Shown: positions 16,408 to 22,802 of the stretch, piece by piece
How positions within the stretch are numbered: position 1 is the stretch's first letter
Layout: every line of letters starts with the position of its first letter
Assembly: GCF_001413925.1 (NCBI RefSeq)
Contig: NZ_LBMJ01000001.1
Location: forward strand, 1,259,001-1,323,000
Length of the DNA stretch: 64,000 bases
Direction of reading: 5' to 3'
From: Nonlabens sp. YIK11
Lineage (GTDB): Bacteria > Bacteroidota > Bacteroidia > Flavobacteriales > Flavobacteriaceae
Program-made: the position numbers and the translations under genes
The notes under the pieces: model-generated
What the model saw: the letters and a program-made list of their open reading frames with translations, nothing else
What the model was told of the DNA's origin: nothing
Databases searched by the model: none

Positions 16408-17168
16408 ATAAACTCTCTCAACTCCTTAAAACTAATTCTACCTTCATAAAAGGCTTTGCCCACAATAGCTCCTTCACAACCCATTTCGCGTAAGCGATGT
16501 AAATCATCTGCCACCGCAACACCTCCAGAAGCTATCAGCTTGATACCATTCTCAAAATCATCTGCGGACGGAATAATAGCATCTGCTGGTTTTGTGGTTT
16601 CAATGGCTAGGATTTCTTTATACAATTCATAACTGGGTCCAGCGAGCATGCCGTCTTTGGCAATGTCGGTACAAATGACGTATTCAATGCCTTTTTTATT
16701 CCATTCCTTGATGAATTTCACCACTTCCAGCTCGCTGCTTTCCAGCCAGCCGTGTGTGGCGATCATGCCATCTTTAGCATCGGCGCCGAGTATAATCTTA
16801 TTCCTGCCGTATTTCTCGATCCATCCTTCAAAAGTATCGGAATTCTTCACGGCGATGCTACCACCAGTTACTTGTTTGGCTCCGCTTTCAAACACCATCT
16901 TGATGTCTTCATCGGTTTTTACGCCACCGCCAAAATCCACCTTCAAACCTGTCTGGCTCGCAATGCGTTCCAGCACTTTCCAGTTCACCACGTGGGCACT
17001 TTTGGCACCGTCAAGATCTACCAAGTGAAGGTATTGAATGCCATTGGCTTCAAATTCCTTGGCCACCTCAAGCGGGTCTTCATTATAAACGGTTTTTTGA
17101 TTATAATCTCCTTGAGAAAGCCTCACACATTTCCCGTCAATGATGTCTATTGCTGGTATTATTCTCAT
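16404..17168 (-). CDS. hisA: ProFAR isomerase
   Basis: The protein has 254 residues. The start [17 protein letters not shown] at 17168 is the family N-terminus; the longer in-frame extension upstream is encoded by a palindromic repeat and is not part of the enzyme. The TIM barrel carries the catalytic Asp in AIDI, the second Asp in [10 protein letters not shown], and phosphate motifs DFGGGVK and IASGGV. It isomerises ProFAR to PRFAR. Its stop overlaps the hisF start. Confidence 0.96.
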   Translation of the reverse strand: MRIIPAIDIIDGKCVRLSQGDYNQKTVYNEDPLEVAKEFEANGIQYLHLVDLDGAKSAHVVNWKVLERIASQTGLKVDFGGGVKTDEDIKMVFESGAKQVTGGSIAVKNSDTFEGWIEKYGRNKIILGADAKDGMIATHGWLESSELEVVKFIKEWNKKGIEYVICTDIAKDGMLAGPSYELYKEILAIETTKPADAIIPSADDFENGIKLIASGGVAVADDLHRLREMGCEGAIVGKAFYEGRISFKELREFI

Positions 17169-17175
17169 AAGCCAA

Positions 17176-17195
17176 ATTCCTGCGCAGGCAGGAAT
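17176..17195. repeat. Palindromic repeat ATTCCTGC-GCAG-GCAGGAAT upstream of hisA
   Basis: An 8-bp perfect stem ends 8 bp before the hisA ATG. It is one of three different but similar ATTCC...GGAAT dyads in the 145-bp hisH-hisA gap. It might fold over the hisA start in the mRNA. Confidence 0.75.
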
Positions 17196-17232
17196 CTCAT
17201 GGAATCCATCACCTACGATTAATTGTAATGTC

Positions 17233-17252
17233 ATTCCGCTGCATAGCGGAAT
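17233..17252. repeat. Palindromic repeat ATTCCGCT-GCAT-AGCGGAAT in the hisH-hisA gap
   Basis: An 8-bp perfect stem with a 4-nt loop. It has the same general form as the dyads at 17176-17195 and 17294-17315 and as the element inserted in hisF. Confidence 0.75.
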
Positions 17253-17293
17253 CGGTTAGTGTTTAATTCAGGTGCTAGTTAATCAACCAGCCG

Positions 17294-17315
17294 GATTCCT
17301 GCGTGTACAGGAATC
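17294..17315. repeat. Palindromic repeat GATTCCTG...CAGGAATC overlapping the hisH stop
   Basis: The 8-bp stem has a 6-nt loop. The plus-strand TCA at 17314-17316, overlapping the repeat end, is the complement of the hisH TGA stop. The repeat therefore lies exactly at the 3' end of hisH and probably supplied the present stop codon. Confidence 0.7.
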
Positions 17316-17958
17316 AGAGTTCTATAAAGTTCTTTAATAACTGCTCGCCAACTCCAGCGCTCTTTTCTGGATGAAATTGGGTTGCATAAAAATTATCTTT
17401 TTGCAAAACGCTGCTAAACGGTAATATGTAATCGCAAACCGCTGCTGTGTCCTCGCAAAGCTCGGCATAATAGGAGTGAACGTAGTACACATCTGCCTGC
17501 TGCGGTAAGCCTTGAAGGATTAACGATTGCTGATTAACGATTTTTGATTTTTGATTTGAATCTGTTTTTAATTCGTCATTCGTTGATCGATATTCCGTAT
17601 TCAAACTGTTCCATCCCATGTGCGGCACTTTAAACTCGGTTGATTTGAACAACTTCACGTTTGTATCAAAAATACCGAGACATGAAGTGTCACCTTCTTC
17701 ACTATGGTTGCACATCAATTGCATGCCTAGACAAATCCCAAGAAACGGCTGTTTTAGGTTAATTAATACTTGATCCAGTTCTCGTTCCCGCAAATACTTC
17801 ATCGCCGTTCCAGCCTCGCCCACGCCTGGAAAAATCACTTTGTCTGCCGCTTTCAATTCTGCAGGATCGTCAGTCACCTTATTTTCAATGCCTAATCTAT
17901 TGAGTGCGTTGGTGACGCTACCTATATTACCGGCGTTATATTTTACAATCGCAATCAT
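17314..17958 (-). CDS. hisH: Imidazole glycerol phosphate synthase, glutaminase subunit
   Basis: The protein has 214 residues, longer than the usual 195-205. The class I amidotransferase has the oxyanion/nucleophile motif [10 protein letters not shown] (catalytic Cys) and C-terminal ATQFHPEKS (His/Glu). The N-terminus is [14 protein letters not shown]. Between MGWNSL and the family's [10 protein letters not shown] there is an unusual polar segment of about 28 residues ([20 protein letters not shown] and on). Its DNA contains a 20-mer also found upstream of hisB, so I interpret it as an in-frame repeat insertion. The start overlaps the hisB stop by 4 nt. Confidence 0.95.
   Translation of the reverse strand: MIAIVKYNAGNIGSVTNALNRLGIENKVTDDPAELKAADKVIFPGVGEAGTAMKYLRERELDQVLINLKQPFLGICLGMQLMCNHSEEGDTSCLGIFDTNVKLFKSTEFKVPHMGWNSLNTEYRSTNDELKTDSNQKSKIVNQQSLILQGLPQQADVYYVHSYYAELCEDTAAVCDYILPFSSVLQKDNFYATQFHPEKSAGVGEQLLKNFIEL
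17531..17550. repeat. 20-bp repeat copy inside hisH
   Basis: TGATTAACGATTTTTGATTT is exactly the reverse complement of 19107-19126 in the hisC-hisB gap. Inside hisH it lies within the unusual polar insertion, which points to spread of a small repeat into coding sequence. Confidence 0.8.
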
Positions 17959-19064
17959 AGCGTGCCTTTGGTGCTGGGCAACTTACCGTCGCCTGTTTGT
18001 TTGACTGCCATTTTTATCGCTTTCGCGAAAGCTTTAAACAGCGACTCGATTTTGTGGTGTTCATTGTCACCTTCTACCTTCATGTTCAGGTTGCACTTTG
18101 CCGCATCACTGAAGGATTTGAAGAAGTGGTAGAACAATTCTGTAGGCATGTCGCCCACATATTCTCTTTTGAATTCGGCTTCCCAAACGATCCATGGCCT
18201 TCCTCCAAAATCTACGGCCACTTGGGCCAAGGAATCATCCATGGGTAATAAAAATCCATATCTATTGATGCCTTTTTTAGTGGATAACGCTTTCGCGAAA
18301 GCGTCACCCAGCGCAATAGCGGTATCCTCGATGGTGTGGTGCTCGTCGATTTCCAGATCGCCATCCACCTTGATATCCAGATCCAGCGAACCATGACGTT
18401 GCAATTGCTCCAGCATGTGGTCGTAGAACTTCAATCCTGTATCGATGGTTCCATTCCCAGAACCGTCCAGATTGAGCGTGATGTTGATGTCGGTTTCATT
18501 GGTTTTTCTACTCACCGACACTTTGCGTGGTTGACCTCGCAAAAACTGAAAAATTTCTTTCCAAGAATCGGTTTTTAAGACCACCAATTCGTCTTCAAAA
18601 GTCGAAGCATCAGTTATAGATGGTAATTGAATCCCTTTACATCCTAAGTTTTTTGCCAGTTGCATATCGCTGTTGCGATCGCCTATGACAAAGCTGTTGG
18701 TCAGGTCATAATTGCCCTTGATGTAATGGGTCAACAAGCCAGTTTGAGGTTTGCGGGTAGGCGCGTTTTGTTCTGGAAAAGATCGATCAATCAAGACTTC
18801 GCTAAAAGTCACGCCTTCTTTTTCCAAAATATCCATCATCAAATTATGGACTGGCCAAAAGGTATTTTCTGGAAAACTATCGGTTCCCAAACCATCCTGA
18901 TTGGTCACCATCACCAGTTCATAATCCAATTCTCTCGCGATGCGATGCAACTGGGTAATCGCCATAGGCAAGAACTCCAGCTTTTCAAAACTATCCAGTT
19001 GATAGTCTGTAGGTGGTTCCTTGACGATGGTCCCGTCCCGATCTATAAATAGTACTTTTTTCAA
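17955..19064 (-). CDS. hisB: Bifunctional histidinol-phosphatase / imidazoleglycerol-phosphate dehydratase
   Basis: The protein has about 369 residues. The N-terminal HAD phosphatase domain (1-165) has [13 protein letters not shown] and [15 protein letters not shown]. The IGPD domain (180-369) has metal-binding [25 protein letters not shown] and [16 protein letters not shown]. It performs steps 7 and 9. No ATG is available: the family-like N-terminus [10 protein letters not shown] is preceded by TTG codons at 19064 and 19070, so a TTG start is inferred. Two copies of the 14-mer palindrome (18019-18032, 18289-18302) each encode AFAKA in IGPD helices where relatives already have similar residues. 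Confidence 0.94.
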   Translation of the reverse strand: MKKVLFIDRDGTIVKEPPTDYQLDSFEKLEFLPMAITQLHRIARELDYELVMVTNQDGLGTDSFPENTFWPVHNLMMDILEKEGVTFSEVLIDRSFPEQNAPTRKPQTGLLTHYIKGNYDLTNSFVIGDRNSDMQLAKNLGCKGIQLPSITDASTFEDELVVLKTDSWKEIFQFLRGQPRKVSVSRKTNETDINITLNLDGSGNGTIDTGLKFYDHMLEQLQRHGSLDLDIKVDGDLEIDEHHTIEDTAIALGDAFAKALSTKKGINRYGFLLPMDDSLAQVAVDFGGRPWIVWEAEFKREYVGDMPTELFYHFFKSFSDAAKCNLNMKVEGDNEHHKIESLFKAFAKAIKMAVKQTGDGKLPSTKGTL

Positions 19065-19106
19065 AATCAATTCTGAATTTTGAATTTTGAATTCAGAATT
19101 AATCTG

Positions 19107-19126
19107 AAATCAAAAATCGTTAATCA
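19107..19126. repeat. 20-bp repeat copy in the hisC-hisB gap
   Basis: It is the reverse complement of 17531-17550. An adjacent AT-rich inverted repeat (ATTCTGAATT...AATTCAGAAT, about 19070-19100) runs right up to the hisB TTG start. Together they fill the 66-bp gap and may have replaced the original start region of hisB. Confidence 0.8.
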
Positions 19127-19130
19127 TTAT

Positions 19131-20315
19131 TCAATATTCTTTCAATGTCTTCATCAACACTTCACATTCCTGAGTCGTTCCCACGGTAAACCTTAATGTA
19201 TTCGGGATCTGGCTGCTGCGATTACGTATGATAATGCCTTGATCTTTCAAATAATTATACACAGCGCTGGCATCTTTGACTTTGGCCAAAATAAAATTGG
19301 CTTCGCTTGGATAAACCTCTTCTACGTATTCCAGATCTTCCAGCAAGGTGCTCAACATTTCTCTGTTGGACTTGATTTCGCTTATCTGTTGATCCGTTTG
19401 ATCTGTGAGTTGTAATGCTTTCAAGACTGCCGTTTGAGACAGCTCATTGACATTATATGGAGGTTTGGTCTTGTTGAACAAAGCGATGATCTCTGGTGAT
19501 GCAAAAGCAAAACCGGTACGCGCACCAGCCATACCATGTGCTTTGGACATGGTTTGCAGGACGACAAGATTAGGATAATCATCCAGTCTGCGTACGAAAC
19601 TTTGATTCTCGGTAAAATCTTGATAGGCTTCATCAACCACTACGATTCCATTAAAACCACCTATTAGACGATCCAGATTCTGTTTATTTTCCTTGAGTTC
19701 CCGTTCAAATTCTGGTGCATACGGCATGTCCATCATTCCACCTTTGGTATAATTTTCTGCTTGCCAATCGTGTTGTAAATCAGCTTTTAGGAGTGCATTT
19801 CCTGTTGGATTATTAGGAGAGCAGATCCATAGGAGTTTCGCTTTCGCGAAAGCGTCACTTTTTAAAATCTCTTCCATATCCAGAGAAAAGTCGCTGGTTA
19901 ATGGAAACTCAACCACGTCAACATCGTTGATCGCAGCGCTCACCTCGTACATCCCGTAAGTTGGCGGACACGTAATCACACTATCTTTTCCTGGCTCGCA
20001 AAAAATGCGGTACAATAAATCAATCGCTTCATCGCTGCCGTTACCCACAAAAATCTGATCTGTAGCAATTCCTTTTTGCTCGCTCAAGATTTCTTTGATA
20101 TCGCTTTGCAGTGGATCAGGATAACGATTCAGATTGCGAATCTTCAAATCCATGTCCAATATTGCTGGATCGTTCGGGTTCTCGTTGGCATCAAGTAAAG
20201 TCAAGTCAGCTCCATCGGTTTTACCGTAGAGTTGGAATTCACTGCGGGCGCTGGAGTAGGGTTTTAAGTTCCAGATGTTCTTGCGAACTATATTTTGTAA
20301 ATTGAATGTACTCAT
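19131..20315 (-). CDS. hisC: Histidinol-phosphate aminotransferase
   Basis: The protein has 394 residues; relatives usually have 345-365. The class I/II PLP enzyme has LDANENP near the N-terminus, the PLP region VVVDEAYQDF and the Lys in QTMSKAHGMAGARTGFAFA. The start MSTFNLQNIVRKN at 20315 is chosen because the upstream extension reads through a repeat dyad. An extra polar segment of about 40 residues (near 175-215: WQAENYTKGGMMDMPYAPEF and on) interrupts the normal run from NNPTGN to FNGIVVVDEAY. The palindrome at 19840-19853 encodes AFAKA. It is the third gene of the operon. Confidence 0.94.
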   Translation of the reverse strand: MSTFNLQNIVRKNIWNLKPYSSARSEFQLYGKTDGADLTLLDANENPNDPAILDMDLKIRNLNRYPDPLQSDIKEILSEQKGIATDQIFVGNGSDEAIDLLYRIFCEPGKDSVITCPPTYGMYEVSAAINDVDVVEFPLTSDFSLDMEEILKSDAFAKAKLLWICSPNNPTGNALLKADLQHDWQAENYTKGGMMDMPYAPEFERELKENKQNLDRLIGGFNGIVVVDEAYQDFTENQSFVRRLDDYPNLVVLQTMSKAHGMAGARTGFAFASPEIIALFNKTKPPYNVNELSQTAVLKALQLTDQTDQQISEIKSNREMLSTLLEDLEYVEEVYPSEANFILAKVKDASAVYNYLKDQGIIIRNRSSQIPNTLRFTVGTTQECEVLMKTLKEY

Positions 20316-20323
20316 GCTCCAAG

Positions 20324-20359
20324 CCCCTTTGTCCTGCGGACATTTCCCCAAAGGGGAAA
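20324..20359. repeat. Nested dyad repeat in the hisD-hisC gap
   Basis: CCCCTTT pairs with AAAGGGG around an inner hairpin TGTCC-TGC-GGACA, and TTTCCCC...GGGGAAA forms an alternative stem. It occupies most of the 60-bp gap. It is of the small intergenic-repeat type rather than a terminator, since downstream his genes must be transcribed through it. Confidence 0.65.
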
Positions 20360-20375
20360 ATCGTTCAGGTACGAT

Positions 20376-21668
20376 TTAATCATTATTTAAACTTTTTAAT
20401 CTCACACTCACTGCACTTTTGTGCGCATCCAGACCTTCGGCAGCGGCCATTTTTTCCACAGCTGGCCCTAAATTTTGAATGCCTTGAGCCGTTGCTTTTT
20501 GATAGGTCACCTTATTCACAAAACTATCTACCGATACGCCACTATAATTACGCGCATAGCCGTAGGTTGGCAACGTGTGATTGGTACCGCTGGCATAATC
20601 GCCGAGACTTTCACAAGTGAACGAACCTATAAAAATGGATCCTGCAACCGCGATTTGGTTAGCCACTTCATCAGCATTTTCTGTATTTATAATCAGGTGT
20701 TCTGGAGCATATACATCAGACCACTCCACACATTGATCCATACTTTCCAGCACGATGGTTTTGCTGTTTTCCAGAGCAGCTTCGGCAGTTTGCTTTCGCG
20801 AAAGCGAACTCAATTGAACTTCTAATTGCTCATTAACAGCATGGGCAAGATCTTCAGAATCCGTCAATAGAATCACTTGGGAATCGTGGCCATGTTCTGC
20901 CTGAGCCAATAAATCTGAAGCCACAAAAGCTGGGTTTGCGGCGGCATCTGCAATGATCAACACCTCTGATGGTCCAGCAGGCATGTCGATCGCGACGCCT
21001 TCTTGCTGAGCCAGTTCCTTAGCGCGAGTCACAAAGGCATTTCCAGGGCCGAAAATCTTGTAAACGTTGGGAACACTTTCAGTTCCATAAGTCATTGCGG
21101 CGATGGCTTGAGCGCCACCAACTTTATAGATTTCGGTTATGCCGCATAGGTTTGCCGTGTGTAACACGACTGAATTGATATTGCCGTTTGCATCTGTAGG
21201 ACTGCATAAAACGACCTGTTTATTGCCAGCAATTTTAGCAGGAATTCCCAGCATCAAAACGGTAGAAAAAAGCGGAGCAGAGCCACCCGGAATGTACAAT
21301 CCTACCTTTTGGATGGGCAGTGATTTTCTCCAACAGGTCATTCCAGGCATGGTTTCTACCACAGGATAATCTTGAGTGTAGCACGCCTTATGGAATTTAT
21401 AAATATTGTCGTAAGCCGTTTGAATCGCAGTTTTTAAACTTTCATCCACTTGTGTGGAGGCGTGAGAAATTTCTGTTGGACTTACTTTTAGGTCTTTTAA
21501 TTCTGCTTTATCAAATTGCTTTGCAAAAGCGATCAATGCCTCATCACCATTCTCGCGTACGAGTTGGATAATTTCTTTAACCGCGTGATCGACTTCAGAG
21601 CGTTGCTTGAGCGGTCGCTCTAAAAGTGATTGTTGGTGCGCTTGCGACGGATTTATGATAATTTCCAT
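20376..21668 (-). CDS. hisD: Histidinol dehydrogenase
   Basis: The protein has 430 residues. It is a zinc-dependent NAD enzyme for the last two oxidations. Motifs include YIPGGSAPLFSTVLM, the family signature region GPGNAFVTRAKELAQQ, DMPAGPSEVLIIAD, the zinc/catalytic segment QAEHGHDSQVILLT and the histidine pair region APEHL plus TNHTLPT. The palindrome at 20792-20805 gives LSRKQ in a surface helix. Its ATG overlaps the hisG TGA by 1 nt (TGATG), so translation is coupled. Confidence 0.97.
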   Translation of the reverse strand: MEIIINPSQAHQQSLLERPLKQRSEVDHAVKEIIQLVRENGDEALIAFAKQFDKAELKDLKVSPTEISHASTQVDESLKTAIQTAYDNIYKFHKACYTQDYPVVETMPGMTCWRKSLPIQKVGLYIPGGSAPLFSTVLMLGIPAKIAGNKQVVLCSPTDANGNINSVVLHTANLCGITEIYKVGGAQAIAAMTYGTESVPNVYKIFGPGNAFVTRAKELAQQEGVAIDMPAGPSEVLIIADAAANPAFVASDLLAQAEHGHDSQVILLTDSEDLAHAVNEQLEVQLSSLSRKQTAEAALENSKTIVLESMDQCVEWSDVYAPEHLIINTENADEVANQIAVAGSIFIGSFTCESLGDYASGTNHTLPTYGYARNYSGVSVDSFVNKVTYQKATAQGIQNLGPAVEKMAAAEGLDAHKSAVSVRLKSLNND

Positions 21669-22519
21669 CAGGCGATTAATTTTTCAATAGGACTCACGAG
21701 AATTCCCTGTGCGCCAGCATCCTTTAACTGGTCGATGACGTTCCAAAAGTCATTTTCTTCAATGACACTGTGTAGACTTGACCAACCTTCTTCGGCCAAT
21801 GGAAGCACAGTTGGGCTTTTCATTCCTGGCAACAATGCTGAGATTTCTTCAATCTTATCGTTGGGCGCGTTCAAGAGAATGTACTTGTTTTTAGCCGCAT
21901 TCATGACGGCTTCCATACGGAACATGAGCTTGTCCAGCAGTTCCTTTTTCTCGCTGTTCAATGATGGGTTGGATATGAGAACTGCCTCACTATACATGAC
22001 GGTTTCTACTTCTTTCAAGCCGTTCATGATAAGTGTAGAACCAGTAGAAACGATGTCGCAGATACCTTCGGCCAGGCCTATTCCTGGTGCGATTTCTACA
22101 GATCCGCCGATTTCCTCAGTCGTGGCGTTGATGCCTTTGTCGGCAAAAAACTTTTTGACAATGGTTGTGTAACTACTCGCTACGCGTTTACCATTGAACC
22201 ATTCCAAACCAGTGTAGTCCACATCTTTTTGAACGGCGAGACTCAAACGACAACCAGCAAAACCCAGTTGCTTGATCACATCGACTTTTTGGTCTTTTTC
22301 CTCAACCTCATTCAATCCTAGGATTCCAAGATCTGCAACTCCTTGCGCCACATATTGTGGGATGTCGTCATCACGTAGAAACAAAATCTCGATAGGGAAA
22401 TTCTTTGCTTTAGAACTCAATTTGCGCGTCCCGTTATCAAATTTGATCCCACAATCCTTCAAGAGTTGAAGGGATTTGTCTGATAATCTTCCTGATTTTT
22501 GTACTGCTATTCTAATCAT
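21668..22519 (-). CDS. hisG: ATP phosphoribosyltransferase, long form
   Basis: The protein has 283 residues and is the first structural gene of the operon. The N-terminus IRIAVQKSGRLSDKSLQLL and the PRPP-binding segment GICDIVSTGSTL identify the family. The C-terminal ACT-like domain (about 205-283, VLPLAEEGWSSLHSVIE) marks the long, histidine-feedback-regulated form. It is controlled by the attenuator immediately upstream (leader peptide 22640-22696, terminator 22583-22611). Confidence 0.97.
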   Translation of the reverse strand: MIRIAVQKSGRLSDKSLQLLKDCGIKFDNGTRKLSSKAKNFPIEILFLRDDDIPQYVAQGVADLGILGLNEVEEKDQKVDVIKQLGFAGCRLSLAVQKDVDYTGLEWFNGKRVASSYTTIVKKFFADKGINATTEEIGGSVEIAPGIGLAEGICDIVSTGSTLIMNGLKEVETVMYSEAVLISNPSLNSEKKELLDKLMFRMEAVMNAAKNKYILLNAPNDKIEEISALLPGMKSPTVLPLAEEGWSSLHSVIEENDFWNVIDQLKDAGAQGILVSPIEKLIA

Positions 22520-22582
22520 TTGTTGGTGCTTTTCAGCTTTTTGAGTCTCTTTTAGGCTGCTTTTTGTTCCTGATGGAAATGC

Positions 22583-22611
22583 AAAAACCCGCCTAGAAAA
22601 GACGGGTTTTT
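22583..22611 (-). terminator. Attenuator terminator of the his operon
   Basis: Read on the minus strand, AAAAACCCGTC and GGCGGGTTTTT form an 11-bp stem (one G-T pair) with a 7-nt loop and a built-in U-tract. It lies 28 bp after the leader peptide stop and 63 bp before the hisG ATG. This is the normal position of a transcription attenuator. Confidence 0.88.
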
Positions 22612-22639
22612 AAATATGTTGAGTTACATCAATACATTT

Positions 22640-22696
22640 TTAGCTCGCCTTGCGGGAAGTGTTTAAATGATGGTGATGTGTGTTGTTTGATTTCAT
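22640..22696 (-). CDS. hisL: His operon leader peptide
   Basis: The 18-residue ORF MKSNNTHHHHLNTSRKAS has four consecutive His codons (CAT CAC CAT CAT), followed by TAA. It sits directly between a -7 box (22704-22711) and the hairpin terminator. By the classical attenuation model, ribosome stalling at the His codons when histidyl-tRNA is scarce prevents formation of the terminator. Only 7 nt separate the -7 box from the ATG, so the mRNA is nearly leaderless. Confidence 0.92.
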   Translation of the reverse strand: MKSNNTHHHHLNTSRKAS

Positions 22697-22703
22697 TGCA
22701 GTG

Positions 22704-22711
22704 CAAATGTA
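22704..22711 (-). promoter_or_regulatory. -7 box of the his operon promoter (TACATTTG)
   Basis: This is a perfect TAnnTTTG match, 7 nt before the leader peptide ATG. The expected -33 region falls inside a copy of the 14-mer palindrome (22722-22737), where CTTTC rather than TTTG is found. Confidence 0.7.
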
Positions 22712-22721
22712 GGTGGTGTTT

Positions 22722-22737
22722 CGCTTTCGCGAAAGCG
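22722..22737. repeat. Palindrome copy over the -33 region of the his promoter
   Basis: CGCTTTCGCGAAAGCG starts 10 bp upstream of the his -7 box, so it overlaps the -33 region. It could be a binding site or only supply a weak -33 element. Confidence 0.9.
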
Positions 22738-22802
22738 AACTCATGAATAATTACTTTTTTTTAACCTTTACACTGGTTTTCGATCTACTTCAAATCTAAA
22801 TC

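Noticed and set aside
16483..16499. Possible extra copy of the 14-mer palindrome (TTTCGCGTAAGCG)
   Set aside because: It is only a partial, interrupted match inside hisA coding sequence and is not counted among the 25 exact copies.
17168..17234. Longer N-terminal extension of HisA starting at 17234
   Set aside because: The extra residues are encoded by the ATTCCTGC palindromic repeat, and the family N-terminus [12 protein letters not shown] begins at 17168.
20315..20351. Longer HisC start at 20351
   Set aside because: The extension reads through the CCCCTTT/AAAGGGG dyad; the conserved-type start MSTFNLQ lies at 20315.
22583..22611. Terminator belonging to the CHAT-gene transcript
   Set aside because: That gene ends at 22803 on the same strand, but a promoter and the His leader peptide lie between, so the hairpin belongs to the his attenuator.
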